DNA of 64,000 nucleotides from Corynebacterium atrinae. Its GTDB lineage: Bacteria; Actinomycetota; Actinomycetes; Mycobacteriales; Mycobacteriaceae. This document shows, in pieces, positions 20,291-31,069 of the stretch. A program made the position numbers and the translations under genes. Under the pieces are notes generated by a model. It was not told the DNA's origin, did no database searches, and was given only the letters and a program-made list of their open reading frames with translations. How positions within the stretch are numbered: position 1 is the first letter of the stretch; each line of letters starts with the position of its first letter. The stretch spans positions 1,426,001 to 1,490,000 of the forward strand of contig NZ_CP046977.1 of the NCBI RefSeq assembly GCF_030408455.1, read 5' to 3'.

Positions 20291-22957
20291 CTACAAGCGC
20301 CCCAGTTCTTCGCGCACGGCATTAAATCCGACGTCGAGGCCCGCAACGTCCGTGCCAGAGCCTTGAGCCATGTCGGGCTTTCCGCCACCGCGACCGTCGA
20401 CGTAGCTGGACAGCAGCTTGACCAACTCGCCGGACTCGACTCCTAGGTCGAGGGCATCCTGGGTAGCACCAACGATGAACGGCAGCTTGTCACCATCGGC
20501 GGAGGCCAGGACGATGACGGCCGGCTTTCCGGAGAGGCGGCCGCGCAGATCCGTGGCGATGGATCGCAGGTCGCCACCGGAAACACCGTCGGGCAGGCGC
20601 TGCAGGAGCACCGTCACCTTGCCGACGGTCTCAGCCTGTGACACCAGTTCCCCGGTGCGGGAGGCCAGCTGCTGGCGGTTGAGGTCGGCGATCTGCTTTT
20701 CGGCGGCCTTGAGCTTTTCGGTCAGCTGAGAGACTCGCTCCGGGAGCTCCTCCGTCGGAGCCTTGAGGGAGGCAGCGAGGCCGTTGGCCAGCGCGGCTTC
20801 CTTAGAGAAGTAGCGGAAGGAATCCAGACCGGAGTAGGCCTCGATGCGGCGGGCACCGGAACCCACCGAGGACTCGCCCAGCACGGCGACCGGGCCGATC
20901 TGCGAGGTGTGCTCGGTGTGAGTACCACCGCACAGCTCGATGGAGAAGGGCCCACCGATTTCGACGACACGAACCTCCGAGCCGTAGTTCTCCCCGAATA
21001 GAGCCATGGCCCCCATCTTCTTGGCCTCCTCCAGCGAGGTTTCGATGGTGTTGACGGCCAAGTCGGCGTCCACGGCCTGGTTGGTAATCGTGGCGATCTC
21101 GCTGAGCTGCGACGGGGTGAGCTGCTCGGTGTAGTTGAAGTCGAAGCGGAGGTAGCCGGGTCGGTTGAGCGAGCCAGCCTGGACGGCGGTGGGGCCGAGC
21201 ACCTGGCGCAGGGCAGCGTGGATGAGGTGCGTGCCGGTGTGGGCCTGGCGGGCGCCGTGGCGCCACTGCGGATCCACCTCGGCGCGCACGGCCTGACCGA
21301 GGTCGATTCCGCCGGAGGTGACGGTGGCCTTGTGCACCCACAGCTTCTTGCCGATCTTCTGGACGTCATTGACCTCCAGGATCGTGTCACCGGCGACGAG
21401 GCGGCCGCGGTCGGCCGTTTGTCCACCGGACTCGGCGTACAGCGGGGAGACGTCGAGGATAACCTCGACCTCGTCGCCCTGGGTGGCGTGCGTGACCGAC
21501 TGGCCATTGATGACCAGACCCAGCACCTTGGCATCAGCGGTCAGCTCGGAGAACCCGACGAACTCGGTCGGGTTGTTGTCCACCCATTCGCGGTACACGG
21601 ACAGGTCAGCGTTGCCGTGCTTCTTGGCGCGGTTATCGGCCTTGGCACGGGCCCGCTGCTCGCTCATGGCGGCCTCAAAGCCGGCCACGTCGACCTCGAG
21701 GCCAGCCTCGGCGGCCATCTCCAGCGTCAGGTCGATCGGGAAGCCGTAGGTGTCGTGCAACGAGAAAGCATCCTCGCCGGAGAACAGCTTCGTCCCCGAC
21801 TCGACGAGTCGGGAGGCTGCTTCGTCGAAACGCTGGGTTCCGGACTCCAAGGTCTTGAGGAAGGCCTTTTCCTCGGCGACGGCGGTGCGCACGATGCGGT
21901 CGCGGTTGTCGGCAATCTCCGGGTAGGACGGGGTCATCGTGTCCATGATGGTGTTCATGAAACGCTCGAGGGTCTCCCCGGTGGCACCGAGCAGGCGGGC
22001 CGAGCGGACGATGCGACGCAGGAGGCGACGGAGGATGTAGCCGCGGCCCTCGTTGGAGGGGGTCACGCCGTCGAGGATGAGCATCATGCCGGTGCGCGAG
22101 TGGTCAGCGATGACTCGGAAGCGGATGGCATCGGGGCCGTCGCCCTGGTATTTGGCGCCGGTGATCTCCTCAGCGACGTCGATTACCGGGCGCAGCAGAT
22201 CGGTCTCGTAGACGTTCTCCACGTCCTGGAGCAGCAGGGCGACGCGCTCGACGCCCAGGCCCGTGTCGATGTTCTTCTTCGGCAGATCACCGAGAATCTC
22301 GAAGGAATCCTTGCCGGTACCCTCGCCGCGGATCTTCTCCATGAAGACGAGGTTCCAGATCTCTAGGTAGCGGGTGTCGTCGGCGGCCGGGCCGCCTTCC
22401 TTCCCGTGCTCGGGGCCGCGGTCGTAGTAGATCTCCGAGCACGGGCCACACGGCCCGGGCACGCCCATCGACCAGTAGTTGTCGGCCATACCAAGGCGCT
22501 GGATGCGCTCGGCGGGCACGCCGATCTTCTTCTCCCAGATCTCGGCGGCCTCATCGTCGTCGAGGTAGACGGTGACCCACAGTCGTTCCGGGTCGAGCCC
22601 ATAACCGCCCTCAGACAGGGGGTTGGTCAGCAGCTCCCAGGCGTGCGTGATGGCACCTTCCTTGAAGTACTGGCCGAAGGAGAAGTTACCGGCCATCTGG
22701 AAGAAGGTGTTGTGGCGGGTGGTGATGCCCACCTCGTCGATGTCGAGGGTGCGCACGCACTTCTGGATCGAGGTAGCGGTGCCGTTGGGGAACGGCGGAT
22801 TCTGCTGGCCAAGGAAGTAAGGCTTGAAGGGCACCATGCCCGCGTTGACGAACAGAAGGTCCGGATCCTCCAAGATGAGCGACGCGCTCGGGACGGCCTC
22901 GTGGCCAGCGTCGACGAAGTGTTGGGTGAAACGCTCCCGGATCTCATGAGTCTGCAC
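20291..22957 (-). CDS. alaS: Alanyl-tRNA synthetase
   Basis: Charges tRNA-Ala. 888 residues with all bacterial AlaRS parts: class II catalytic core from the start ([16 protein letters not shown]), tRNA-recognition domain, editing domain with [12 protein letters not shown] and the zinc cysteine in [13 protein letters not shown], and a C-Ala domain ending in [13 protein letters not shown] chose the GTG at 22957, nine bases after GAAAGGA; the open frame extends six codons more. About 130 bases separate it from ruvX and hold nothing I can name. Confidence 0.97.
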   Translation of the reverse strand: MQTHEIRERFTQHFVDAGHEAVPSASLILEDPDLLFVNAGMVPFKPYFLGQQNPPFPNGTATSIQKCVRTLDIDEVGITTRHNTFFQMAGNFSFGQYFKEGAITHAWELLTNPLSEGGYGLDPERLWVTVYLDDDEAAEIWEKKIGVPAERIQRLGMADNYWSMGVPGPCGPCSEIYYDRGPEHGKEGGPAADDTRYLEIWNLVFMEKIRGEGTGKDSFEILGDLPKKNIDTGLGVERVALLLQDVENVYETDLLRPVIDVAEEITGAKYQGDGPDAIRFRVIADHSRTGMMLILDGVTPSNEGRGYILRRLLRRIVRSARLLGATGETLERFMNTIMDTMTPSYPEIADNRDRIVRTAVAEEKAFLKTLESGTQRFDEAASRLVESGTKLFSGEDAFSLHDTYGFPIDLTLEMAAEAGLEVDVAGFEAAMSEQRARAKADNRAKKHGNADLSVYREWVDNNPTEFVGFSELTADAKVLGLVINGQSVTHATQGDEVEVILDVSPLYAESGGQTADRGRLVAGDTILEVNDVQKIGKKLWVHKATVTSGGIDLGQAVRAEVDPQWRHGARQAHTGTHLIHAALRQVLGPTAVQAGSLNRPGYLRFDFNYTEQLTPSQLSEIATITNQAVDADLAVNTIETSLEEAKKMGAMALFGENYGSEVRVVEIGGPFSIELCGGTHTEHTSQIGPVAVLGESSVGSGARRIEAYSGLDSFRYFSKEAALANGLAASLKAPTEELPERVSQLTEKLKAAEKQIADLNRQQLASRTGELVSQAETVGKVTVLLQRLPDGVSGGDLRSIATDLRGRLSGKPAVIVLASADGDKLPFIVGATQDALDLGVESGELVKLLSSYVDGRGGGKPDMAQGSGTDVAGLDVGFNAVREELGRL

Positions 22958-23031
22958 GTCAGGGGGTCCTTTCAAAGGTATCGCTGGTGGTGCTATAACA
23001 GCGTCCTACCTTACCCCCTTTTCATAAGGCC

Positions 23032-24375
23032 CTACTCTCGGCCTCGCACGATCCTCCGCAGCCTACCGATGTAATCGGCGATCCTCTTCTCCGAACCGTG
23101 CTCCTTCGGCCGGTAGTACATGGCTTCTACCAGCTCATCCGGCAGATACTGCTGCTTGACGACGCCGCGCGGATCATCGTGGGGATAGACGTAGCCCACC
23201 GCATGTCCCAGCTTTTTCGCACCTTCGTAGTGGCCATCTCGCAGGTGGGAAGGCACGTGCCCGATCTTGCCCGCCCGCACATCCGCCTGGGCGGAACTGA
23301 TCGCCTCATAGACGGCATTCGATTTCGGGGCAGTTGCCAGATGCACCACCGCTTGAGCCAACGTCAGTTGTGCTTCCGGCATGCCGATGAGTTGGACCGC
23401 CTGCGCGGCGGCAACGGCTGTTTGTAAGGCAGTGGGATCGGCCATGCCGATGTCCTCGGAGGCGAGGATGACGAGTCGTCGGGCCACGAAGCGTGGGTCC
23501 TCGCCCGCCTCGAGCATCCGAGCCAGGTAGTGCAGTGCGGCATCGACATCCGATCCCCGCAGCGACTTGATGAACGCGCTGATGACGTCATAATGCTGGT
23601 CGCCGTCGCGGTCGTAGCGCACCACCGCCCGATTGACGTTGTCTTTGATCACGTCGACGCCTATCGACGCCCCGTCGGCCACCGCCTCCGCGGCCGCCTC
23701 CAGGTAGGTCAGGGCCCGGCGGGCGTCGCCGCCCGCCAACAACACCAGCTGTTCGAGTGCCTTCTCGTCGATGGTGACGCGGCCGCCCAGACCGCGCTCG
23801 TCGTTGATGGCGCGGGTGATGACGTCGGCCACGGCGGCGTCGTCAAGCGGGTTGAGCTGCAGCAACAACGAACGCGACAGCAGCGGCGCGACTACGGAAA
23901 ACGACGGATTTTCCGTCGTCGCGGCCACCAGCAAGACAGTGCGGTTTTCCACTGCCGACAGCAACGCATCCTGCTGGGTCTTGGAGAAGCGATGCACCTC
24001 GTCGATGAACAGGACGGTGCGTTCCCCGTGCACTAAGTCTCGGCGGGCTTTGGTGATGACCTCGCGGACTTCCTTGACTCCGGAGTTGAGCGCAGATAGG
24101 CCCACGAAGTTCCGGTCGGTGGCAGTGGATACGAGCGACGCGATGGTCGTCTTACCGGTGCCAGGCGGGCCGTAGAGGATGACCGAGGCGTGCCCGGAGC
24201 CCTCAACGAGGCGTCGCAGGGGGCGGCCCTCACCGAGGAGGTGCTCCTGGCCGACGACCTCGTCCAGGGTGCGCGGCCGCATGCGCGCCGCCAGCGGCGA
24301 ATGATCCCCGGCGTGGAAGAAGTTGGCCCCTTCTACCCCGCTGGGTTCCTGACCGAACAGCGCGTCCTGAGCCAC
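23032..24375 (-). CDS. rarA: Replication-associated recombination protein A (RarA/MgsA) AAA+ ATPase
   Basis: 447 residues. Clamp-loader-like AAA+ ATPase acting at stalled forks. Walker A GPPGTGKT is at 69-76, Walker B in [12 protein letters not shown], sensor 1 in ATTENPS, an arginine finger in LLSRS, then the tetramerisation region [18 protein letters not shown] and the C-terminal HYPHDDP-like segment [11 protein letters not shown]. Start GTG 24375, only two bases after the stop of the kinase-fold gene, so probably co-transcribed with it and with aspS. Confidence 0.95.
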   Translation of the reverse strand: MAQDALFGQEPSGVEGANFFHAGDHSPLAARMRPRTLDEVVGQEHLLGEGRPLRRLVEGSGHASVILYGPPGTGKTTIASLVSTATDRNFVGLSALNSGVKEVREVITKARRDLVHGERTVLFIDEVHRFSKTQQDALLSAVENRTVLLVAATTENPSFSVVAPLLSRSLLLQLNPLDDAAVADVITRAINDERGLGGRVTIDEKALEQLVLLAGGDARRALTYLEAAAEAVADGASIGVDVIKDNVNRAVVRYDRDGDQHYDVISAFIKSLRGSDVDAALHYLARMLEAGEDPRFVARRLVILASEDIGMADPTALQTAVAAAQAVQLIGMPEAQLTLAQAVVHLATAPKSNAVYEAISSAQADVRAGKIGHVPSHLRDGHYEGAKKLGHAVGYVYPHDDPRGVVKQQYLPDELVEAMYYRPKEHGSEKRIADYIGRLRRIVRGRE

Positions 24376-24377
24376 GA

Positions 24378-25607
24378 TTAATAGGCCTGCAAGCGGGGCT
24401 CAGCCAGGCGATCGGCGAGTTCCTTGGCAAACTTCGCGATCACGCCAAAAGAAGGGTCGGCGCCACGGGCCGAGTACCGAGCCAGGGCTTCAAAGGTCTC
24501 ATACATATCCCGGCGGAAGATGATCTCTTCTCGGGTGAAGGGACCGTGATCCGCAGGCCGCAGCAGGCGGGTATCCGCCGCGACTCGGGTGGGATCGAAA
24601 TCATCGCCCTCCTCGTGCAAGGTATGAACGGCCTCCGAGAGCGAACCGAAGTGCATGAGCGCCACGCTTGACAGCGCCCAGCCCAACAACGCGCCGGTGA
24701 TTCGCTTGTGGAGGTTATCTTCATCGGTGAAGTTCGGCCACAAGGCGCCGACCTCGTGCACCCAGGAATCGACGAAGACATCGGCTTCGTCGTCGGTGAT
24801 CGGATGGGTGAAGATGAACTGCGGGAATCCGGCAATGACGCACGCCAGGTCAAAACTGACGTCGCGGAAGCCCGCCCACTCGTAGTCCAGGAAGTGGGTC
24901 TTGTTCGCCACGATGATGTTGTCTGGGGACAAATCGAAGGGCGAAAACGCGCGATGCCGCGCTACTTTGAGGCGGTGGCGCGCCTCAGTGGAAAACTCGC
25001 TGACCAGTTCCGGGATCTCGAATCCGGCGCTACGTAATAGCTCCTCTCCCACCTGGATCGCCTGACCGAAGGCCACGCTCCGCAGCTGTTGAATCTCCTG
25101 CGAACCGGAGTGAGTGCGCAGCATCCGCGAAAGCAAGATGTCAAAATCTTGTTCATGCTCGGCGGTACCAGCGTGCATGCGTCCCAGCGCGGTACCGAGA
25201 TTCCGCAGGATGTGCACTCGACGTTCCGCATCCTCTGTCTGGAGCAGATCGGCGAACGTGTCCCCGTCACCGGAGTCACTGAGGACGATGATCCGCTGGT
25301 CCACGTCGTAGGCCAGCAGGACCGGACCGGGGCGAACGGATTCACTCAACGACGTGGTGAATTGGTAGGAGACGATCTCCCGAATGAGAGCGGCATCATT
25401 GAGCGCGTCCCCGGAGTGCGGGGAGTACTTCAAAATCACCGATCGTTGCTGCAGGAACGGCGAGGGCGCTACCCGAGCGCGAAGGACCAAGGCGTTGCCA
25501 GAGCCGCTGAGCTGTGTGACATCCGACAACAGCTGATTTCCACCGAAGCGCTGGGACAGGGTGTCCTGGGCGACGGCGACGATAGCGTCCTGGTTGAGCA
25601 AGTTCAT
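24378..25607 (-). CDS. APH/choline kinase-fold phosphotransferase, substrate unknown
   Basis: 409 residues, protein-kinase-like fold of the aminoglycoside phosphotransferase group. The nucleotide lysine is probably Lys60 (SVILKYSP). The catalytic loop FDLSPDN carries Asp225 and Asn230, with the second metal Asp241 in FLDYEWAG. The usual His of HGDxxxxN is replaced (SPFDLSPDN), unlike most drug-modifying enzymes. Antibiotic resistance is unlikely; metabolic kinases with this fold exist. It lies between aspS and rarA with tiny gaps (18 and two bases) in one operon. Confidence 0.78.
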   Translation of the reverse strand: MNLLNQDAIVAVAQDTLSQRFGGNQLLSDVTQLSGSGNALVLRARVAPSPFLQQRSVILKYSPHSGDALNDAALIREIVSYQFTTSLSESVRPGPVLLAYDVDQRIIVLSDSGDGDTFADLLQTEDAERRVHILRNLGTALGRMHAGTAEHEQDFDILLSRMLRTHSGSQEIQQLRSVAFGQAIQVGEELLRSAGFEIPELVSEFSTEARHRLKVARHRAFSPFDLSPDNIIVANKTHFLDYEWAGFRDVSFDLACVIAGFPQFIFTHPITDDEADVFVDSWVHEVGALWPNFTDEDNLHKRITGALLGWALSSVALMHFGSLSEAVHTLHEEGDDFDPTRVAADTRLLRPADHGPFTREEIIFRRDMYETFEALARYSARGADPSFGVIAKFAKELADRLAEPRLQAY

Positions 25608-25625
25608 GGTCCCTCAGAGTGATCC

Positions 25626-27413
25626 TTATTCGGGCTTGGCAGGCTTAGCGTCGATACCGGTTTCCTTGCGCTGCTGCGCAGAAATCGGGGCCGGGGCCTC
25701 GGTCAGCGGGTCAACTCCGCCGCCCGACTTCGGGAAGGCAATGACGTCGCGAATGGAGTCGAAGCCGCCGAGCAGGGAGACGATGCGGTCCCAGCCAAAA
25801 GCGATGCCGCCGTGAGGCGGGGCGCCGAAGGCGAAGGCGTCGAGCAGGAAGCCGAACTTTTCCTGAGCTTCCTCGTTGGAAATACCCATGACCTCGAATA
25901 CGCGCTCCTGAACAGCACGCTGGTGGATACGGATGGAGCCGCCGCCGATCTCGTTGCCGTTGCACACGATGTCGTAGGCGTAGGCGGTGGCCTCGCCCGG
26001 GTTGCTATCAAAGCTGTCGAGCCACTCCGGCTTCGGGGAGGTGAAGGCGTGGTGCACGGCGGTCCACTTGGAGTGGCCCAGGGCGACGTCACCGGAAGCG
26101 GTTGCCTCAGCTGCGGGTTCAAACATGGGGGCGTCAACGACCCAGGTGAAGGCCCAGTCGCCCTCCTTGATCAGGCCTAGCTTGTTGGCGATCTCGCCGC
26201 GAGCGGCACCGAGGAGTGCACGGGAGGACTTGGTTTCCCCGGCAGCGAAGAAGATGCAGTCGCCCGGCTTGGCTCCCACGTGGGCGGCAATACCGGCGCG
26301 CTCGGCCTCGGTGATGTTTTTAGCCACGGGGCCAGACAACTCTCCGTCTTCACCGACGAGAATGTAGGCGAGACCTTTGGCGCCGCGCTGCTTGGCCCAC
26401 TCCTGCCAGGCATCGAGCTGGCGTCGCGGCTGGGAGGCACCGCCCTCCATGACGACAGCACCGACGTAGTCGTTCTTGAAGACGCGGAAGGAGGTGTCCT
26501 TAAAGAACTCGGTGCACTCCGTGATCTCGATATCAAAGCGCAGGTCCGGCTTATCCGAGCCGTATCGGCGCATAGCTTCGGCGTAGGTCATGCGTGGGAT
26601 CGGGGTGGAGATCTCGTAGCCGATGAGCTTCCACAGGGACACGAGGATTTCCTCGGCCAGGGCAATAACATCGTCCTGGTCGACGAAGCTCATCTCGACG
26701 TCAAGCTGGGTGAATTCCGGCTGGCGGTCGGCGCGGAAATCCTCATCGCGGTAGCAACGAGCAATCTGGTAATAACGCTCCATGCCCGCGACCATGAGCA
26801 GCTGCTTGAACAGCTGTGGGGACTGCGGCAAGGCGTAGAAGCTACCCGGCTTGAGGCGCGCCGGCACGACGAAGTCGCGGGCGCCCTCGGGGGTGGAACG
26901 GGTCAGCGTCGGGGTTTCAATCTCTGCGAAGTCGTGCGCATCAAGAACCTCCCGCGCTGCACGGTTCGCGGCCGAGCGCAGGCGCAGGGCCTGGGCTTGG
27001 CGCTGACGACGTAGGTCGAGGTAGCGGTAGCGCAGGCGCGCTTCTTCACCGACCTCGCCGCCGGACTGGGAGCTGTCATCGATCTGGAAAGGTAGCGGAG
27101 CAGACTCGTTGAGAACCTCCAGCTCGGTGACGTTGAGCTCGATGTCACCGGAAGCGAGGTTCGGGTTTTCCGACCCCTCCGGGCGGGGCTCCACGACGCC
27201 GGTAACGCGGACGCAGTACTCCGAGCGCAGGTCATGGGCGCGCTCGGCGACGTCGGACTCACGGAAGACGACCTGGGCCAGTCCGGAGCGGTCGCGCAGG
27301 TCGATGAAGATCACGCCTCCATGGTCGCGGCGACGGGCCACCCAACCAGTGAGGGTGACAGTCTGGCCAGCGGTTTCTTTGCGGAGGTCGCCCGCGAGGT
27401 GAGTGCGCAGCAC
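25626..27413 (-). CDS. aspS: Aspartyl-tRNA synthetase
   Basis: 595 residues, the long bacterial form: N-terminal OB fold ([22 protein letters not shown]), class II motif 2 in [20 protein letters not shown], the GAD insertion, and motif 3 in [16 protein letters not shown]. Whether it also charges tRNA-Asn (non-discriminating) cannot be read with confidence; that depends on whether the genome has AsnRS. GTG 27413 matches where close relatives begin ([12 protein letters not shown]). An in-frame TTG at 27434 adds seven residues. Confidence 0.96.
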   Translation of the reverse strand: MLRTHLAGDLRKETAGQTVTLTGWVARRRDHGGVIFIDLRDRSGLAQVVFRESDVAERAHDLRSEYCVRVTGVVEPRPEGSENPNLASGDIELNVTELEVLNESAPLPFQIDDSSQSGGEVGEEARLRYRYLDLRRQRQAQALRLRSAANRAAREVLDAHDFAEIETPTLTRSTPEGARDFVVPARLKPGSFYALPQSPQLFKQLLMVAGMERYYQIARCYRDEDFRADRQPEFTQLDVEMSFVDQDDVIALAEEILVSLWKLIGYEISTPIPRMTYAEAMRRYGSDKPDLRFDIEITECTEFFKDTSFRVFKNDYVGAVVMEGGASQPRRQLDAWQEWAKQRGAKGLAYILVGEDGELSGPVAKNITEAERAGIAAHVGAKPGDCIFFAAGETKSSRALLGAARGEIANKLGLIKEGDWAFTWVVDAPMFEPAAEATASGDVALGHSKWTAVHHAFTSPKPEWLDSFDSNPGEATAYAYDIVCNGNEIGGGSIRIHQRAVQERVFEVMGISNEEAQEKFGFLLDAFAFGAPPHGGIAFGWDRIVSLLGGFDSIRDVIAFPKSGGGVDPLTEAPAPISAQQRKETGIDAKPAKPE

Positions 27414-27557
27414 GTTCGTTCTACGTCCTTCCAATTTCGTTGATCACTTTCATCAGGCAGCCGAAGGCAGCCCTATCTCCGGTGGAGTCTACCCTTTTGC
27501 CCATTTTCCCCACTCCACTCCCCCACAACCTTGGGCAAGGTGTGTAAAGATAACCAC

Positions 27558-28442
27558 ATGACATTCCGTAAGGATGCCAATGTCACCGGTGGCCGCCGCG
27601 CCACAACCGGTGGCGGTGGCGGAAAAATCGCAGTCGGCGGCGGCATCGGTTCGCTCCTCCTCGTCGGCCTCTTTCTTCTTCTCGGCGGCAATCCCGGCGA
27701 CATTGGGCAAGTTCTCGGCGGCGGCCAACAGGAGCAGCTGCCCGCGGGTACCTCCAGCCAGCTGGAGCACTGTAATACCCCCGAAGACGGCAATAAGTAT
27801 GCCGATTGCCGCGTGGACTTCACCGCCCAGTCGGTGGATCAGATGTGGCAGACGATGCTGCCGGAGCAGGCCGGTATTCAGTACACCGACCCCGGTCGCG
27901 TGGTCTTCCAGAACTCCGTCCAGTCCGGCTGCGGCATGGCGTCCTCGGCGACGGGCCCCTTCTATTGCCCCGCCGACCAGACGGCCTACTTCGATGTCTC
28001 CTTCTTCAATCAGCTCAACCAGCTCGGCGGTTCTGACTCTCCGTTGGCGCAGATGTACATCGTCGCCCACGAGTTCGGGCATCACGTCCAGCAGCTGGAA
28101 GGCACCCTTGGTTTGAGCAACTACAACAACCCGGGCGCCGACTCCAATGCCGTCAAGATCGAGCTCCAAGCCGATTGCTATGCCGGCATCTGGGTCTCCC
28201 AAGCGGACAAGGGCGACAACGCATCCCTCGAGCCCATTACCCGCGACCAGGTGGCCACTGCCATCGATACTGCGAGGGCCGTCGGCGACGACAACATCCA
28301 GAAGCGCACCGGTGGCGAGGTCCGCCCCGATGTGTGGACCCACGGTTCCTCGGAGCAGCGCCAAGAAGCCTTCCTCGCCGGCTACAACAATGGCACCATG
28401 GCGTCCTGCGACACCCTCGGGCGCAACGCCTACTCCAGCTAG
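27558..28442 (+). CDS. Neutral zinc metallopeptidase, YpfJ/KPN_02809 family
   Basis: 294 residues. A short cytosolic part rich in glycine (ATTGGGGGK) is followed by one membrane segment at about 29-43 and an extracytoplasmic domain. The zinc site HEFGH is at 171-175, with the third ligand likely the Glu of IELQADCYAG near 203. Two Cys (HC..., CRV) and a further pair (CGM, YCPAD) could form disulfides. Exported or membrane-anchored peptidase of unknown target. ATG 27558 has only a weak ribosome site. Its stop shares CTAG with the stop of the convergent helicase gene. The 144 bases before it hold no clear promoter. Confidence 0.85.
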   Translation: MTFRKDANVTGGRRATTGGGGGKIAVGGGIGSLLLVGLFLLLGGNPGDIGQVLGGGQQEQLPAGTSSQLEHCNTPEDGNKYADCRVDFTAQSVDQMWQTMLPEQAGIQYTDPGRVVFQNSVQSGCGMASSATGPFYCPADQTAYFDVSFFNQLNQLGGSDSPLAQMYIVAHEFGHHVQQLEGTLGLSNYNNPGADSNAVKIELQADCYAGIWVSQADKGDNASLEPITRDQVATAIDTARAVGDDNIQKRTGGEVRPDVWTHGSSEQRQEAFLAGYNNGTMASCDTLGRNAYSS

Positions 28443-31045
28443 GAGTACCCAAGCCGCGCCCGTTCGGCCGCGATGATCGCGGTGGCCAGCTGTCCCTCCG
28501 TCACATCGATGGCGTCGGGGACGGCGGCGCTTTCCGACGGCCGCGCGTAGGCCTCAAACAGCGAGCTCTTCCCGGCCAGCATGTCGAGCATCCGCTCGTC
28601 GACGGTGTCGTCGGCGATGAGCCGGTGAACGAGCACCGAAGAAGTCTGGCCCATGCGGTGGACCCGGGCGATGGCCTGGGCCTCGATGGAGGGCTTGACT
28701 TGTGGCTCCACGAGGATGACCACAGACGCGGACTGGATGTTCAAGCCGGTCCCTCCGGCGGTGATCTGTGCCAGGAGGACGGAGCCGGGGGCGGAGGTGC
28801 CGAGGGCGTCGATAAGCTCTTGGCGCGCGGCGGGGGCGACAGACCCGGAAACGGTGCCCACGACGCGCTCACCCAACGCCTGTTCGAGGACGGTGAGGAC
28901 GTCGAGGAAGTACGTGAAGATGAGGATCTTGCGTCCCGCTTCCTCGGATTCTGCGACGATCTCGAGGATGCGTTCCAGCTTGGCGGGTATGGCATCGGGG
29001 GTGGTCATTGGCGCGCGGCACATGGCCATGAAATTCGCCGCCTGGACGGCGGAGGCGTAGTGCGCTTGGTCCTGAGAAGTTAGGTCGACCCAGTCGAGCT
29101 GGTCGAGTTTGTCGGGGAGCTCATCAAGCACTTCGGCTTGATTACGCCGCAAGTATGCGGGGGCGACGCGGACGCGGAAGTCCTCGGCGCTGAGCGATTC
29201 CATGCCTGCCACCACGAGATCGGGGGCAACGTAGCCGACGAGGGTGGCGAATTCCGAGACGCGGTTCTCCAGCGGCGTACCCGTCATGAGCAGGGCGTGG
29301 GAAGCCTGGTCGATGAGCGTCCGGCAGGCGCGGGTGCGGGCGGCGGCGGGGTTTTTTATCATGTGGGCCTCGTCGACAACGATGAGGTCCGGGGCCGGCA
29401 AGGTCATGGTCCGGGCGCCGTCGTAGGTGACCACGCAGATACCTCCGGACTCGGCCCAGGCGCCGACTGCGGTGTCCTTGCCCTCACCGTGGGCTTTGTA
29501 GACGGGTAGGTCGGTGAAGCGGCGCGATTCGCGCACCCAGTTGGTGATCACCGACGCCGGAGCCACCACCAGCGTCCGGCCCCCGAGATGAGCCGCCACC
29601 GCTAGCGCCTGCACCGTTTTACCCAGGCCCATCTCATCGCCGAGGATAACCTTCTCCTGCACAAGGGCGAAGCGGGCGCCGAATGATTGGTAGCCGCGCA
29701 AGTGGAGATCGGTGAGGTGGGTCTGGTCGAGTTTCAGGGAGCGAATGCGGGTGAGGATGTCAGCCGCGAGATCGTCGCCGCCTTCCACCTCGAGTCCCAA
29801 CAAGGTGGCCAACAATGCTTGGTAGTGGGCCGGGCGCACGAGGTAATCGGCCCACGTCTCTCCGCTGAGGCTCACCGGTTGGGCGGGCTGGAGAATCTGC
29901 GGGTGCGCCTGGGCCCAGGAGATGTCGTCGAGGAACTGCTCCCAATCGGGCCCGCTGCCCACCACGGTCCAGGGCTCCAGGCTCGTTGGTACGTCCAGGT
30001 GGTCGACGTGGCCGAGAATCCGGCGTCGCCGGGCGCGTTCCACCTCATCGAGATCATTGATCTGGTCAAAGCGGGCCAGGGTCCGCACCAGGGCAGTCGC
30101 GGCCGCGGTGGGGGTATCACCAATGCCCGTTGTGTGGGTGTCCACGGCTTCCCGGCGAAGGGATTCCGCGGCGGCCTTGAGCCGGCGGGCGGTTTGCTCG
30201 CCGATTCCGGAGACCTGGGTAAGCAAACCAAGAGGTGCGCGGAGAACATCGGCGACCGTGGACACGCGGACCTGGTCGAGGCCACTGAATCGCAGGCGCT
30301 CGGCGGTGGCCGTTTTCAGCGCCTCGACGGGCAACTGCTCCAGGAGGACCTGTGCCCGCTCGTCGGTGAGGGCATCGAGCTGCCGTTCGGCGTCGCGGCG
30401 CATGGCGGGCTCTGAGTTCGGGTCATCGCGCAGTGCGCGGGCGGCGGCGAGAACGGGTCGCGCGGTGGAGGCATCGTAGGGCGCGAACTCCCCCGGTGCG
30501 CCGACGGCACCGGCGAGAGCTGACTGTGCGGCGGCGAGGAGATGATCCGGGGTGCCGTGGGAACCAGGAAACAGCGCCACTCCGCGGGCTTGCCGCGAAG
30601 CGGAGGCAGAGGCGATATCAACGTAGGTCCGCACATCGGCAGCCAAGAGCGACAGCTCGGACACGCGACGCGCGAGATCCGACGCGGCTGCCTCCGCCGT
30701 CGCGGTCCTCCCACCAGCACTGAACAGTCGGCCGAAGAAACCTGGGGCAGCGTCGCGGGCGACCGCCCGGATGGGGGCGAGGTTCGAGGCCTGAAAGACG
30801 AACTCCTCCAGCCTTTCCCGTGCCCCGGGCAAAGATGACAGCTCCACCGTGGCGTAGAAATCCGCTGGCCAGGAAACTGCTCCCGGAGGGAGCAGGACCG
30901 TGCCGTCGTCGAAGCGGACGGCGGCGGTGACGGTGGGCAAACGTGGGGTACGGAGGGCGTCGATAAGCGAGCGGGCCGGGGCGATCAAGGCGGTGAGCTG
31001 GTCGCTGTCGTAGAGGAGTCGCTGCAAATCCGCGCGGTTGATCAT
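28439..31045 (-). CDS. SNF2-type DEAH helicase with helix-hairpin-helix insert
   Basis: 868 residues. Residues 1-240 are an unrecognised helical N-terminus. A helix-hairpin-helix (GLLTQVSGIGEQTARRLK, 273-290) follows. The SNF2 ATPase spans about 445-830: Walker A DEMGLGKT 470-477, DEAH 558-561, motif III MTGTP 587-591, and motif VI ARVHRMGQ 793-800. This is a double-stranded DNA translocase fold that remodels rather than unwinds DNA. It starts 24 bases from the divergent HEPN-CBS gene, and TAGACT lies eight bases before its ATG, so the two genes share a promoter region. Its role is unknown; repair, transcription or defence are all possible. Confidence 0.85.
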   Translation of the reverse strand: MINRADLQRLLYDSDQLTALIAPARSLIDALRTPRLPTVTAAVRFDDGTVLLPPGAVSWPADFYATVELSSLPGARERLEEFVFQASNLAPIRAVARDAAPGFFGRLFSAGGRTATAEAAASDLARRVSELSLLAADVRTYVDIASASASRQARGVALFPGSHGTPDHLLAAAQSALAGAVGAPGEFAPYDASTARPVLAAARALRDDPNSEPAMRRDAERQLDALTDERAQVLLEQLPVEALKTATAERLRFSGLDQVRVSTVADVLRAPLGLLTQVSGIGEQTARRLKAAAESLRREAVDTHTTGIGDTPTAAATALVRTLARFDQINDLDEVERARRRRILGHVDHLDVPTSLEPWTVVGSGPDWEQFLDDISWAQAHPQILQPAQPVSLSGETWADYLVRPAHYQALLATLLGLEVEGGDDLAADILTRIRSLKLDQTHLTDLHLRGYQSFGARFALVQEKVILGDEMGLGKTVQALAVAAHLGGRTLVVAPASVITNWVRESRRFTDLPVYKAHGEGKDTAVGAWAESGGICVVTYDGARTMTLPAPDLIVVDEAHMIKNPAAARTRACRTLIDQASHALLMTGTPLENRVSEFATLVGYVAPDLVVAGMESLSAEDFRVRVAPAYLRRNQAEVLDELPDKLDQLDWVDLTSQDQAHYASAVQAANFMAMCRAPMTTPDAIPAKLERILEIVAESEEAGRKILIFTYFLDVLTVLEQALGERVVGTVSGSVAPAARQELIDALGTSAPGSVLLAQITAGGTGLNIQSASVVILVEPQVKPSIEAQAIARVHRMGQTSSVLVHRLIADDTVDERMLDMLAGKSSLFEAYARPSESAAVPDAIDVTEGQLATAIIAAERARLGYS

Positions 31046-31053
31046 GGTGGATC

Positions 31054-31063
31054 AGTCTAGTCT
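31054..31063. promoter_or_regulatory. Overlapping divergent -10 boxes, helicase and HEPN-CBS genes
   Basis: TAGTCT (31058-31063, plus strand) ends six bases before the HEPN-CBS GTG. TAGACT (complement of 31054-31059, minus strand) ends eight bases before the helicase ATG. They overlap by two bases, so the two transcripts, probably leaderless, would compete for polymerase. Confidence 0.4.
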
Positions 31064-31069
31064 GAGGGT

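Noticed and set aside
24378..25607. Aminoglycoside resistance gene
   Set aside because: Only the kinase fold is shared. The catalytic loop is altered, and the gene lies in a housekeeping operon.
27414..27557. Gap between aspS and the metallopeptidase gene searched for a promoter or small RNA
   Set aside because: No -10/-35 pair with proper spacing and no stable hairpin with T run was found.
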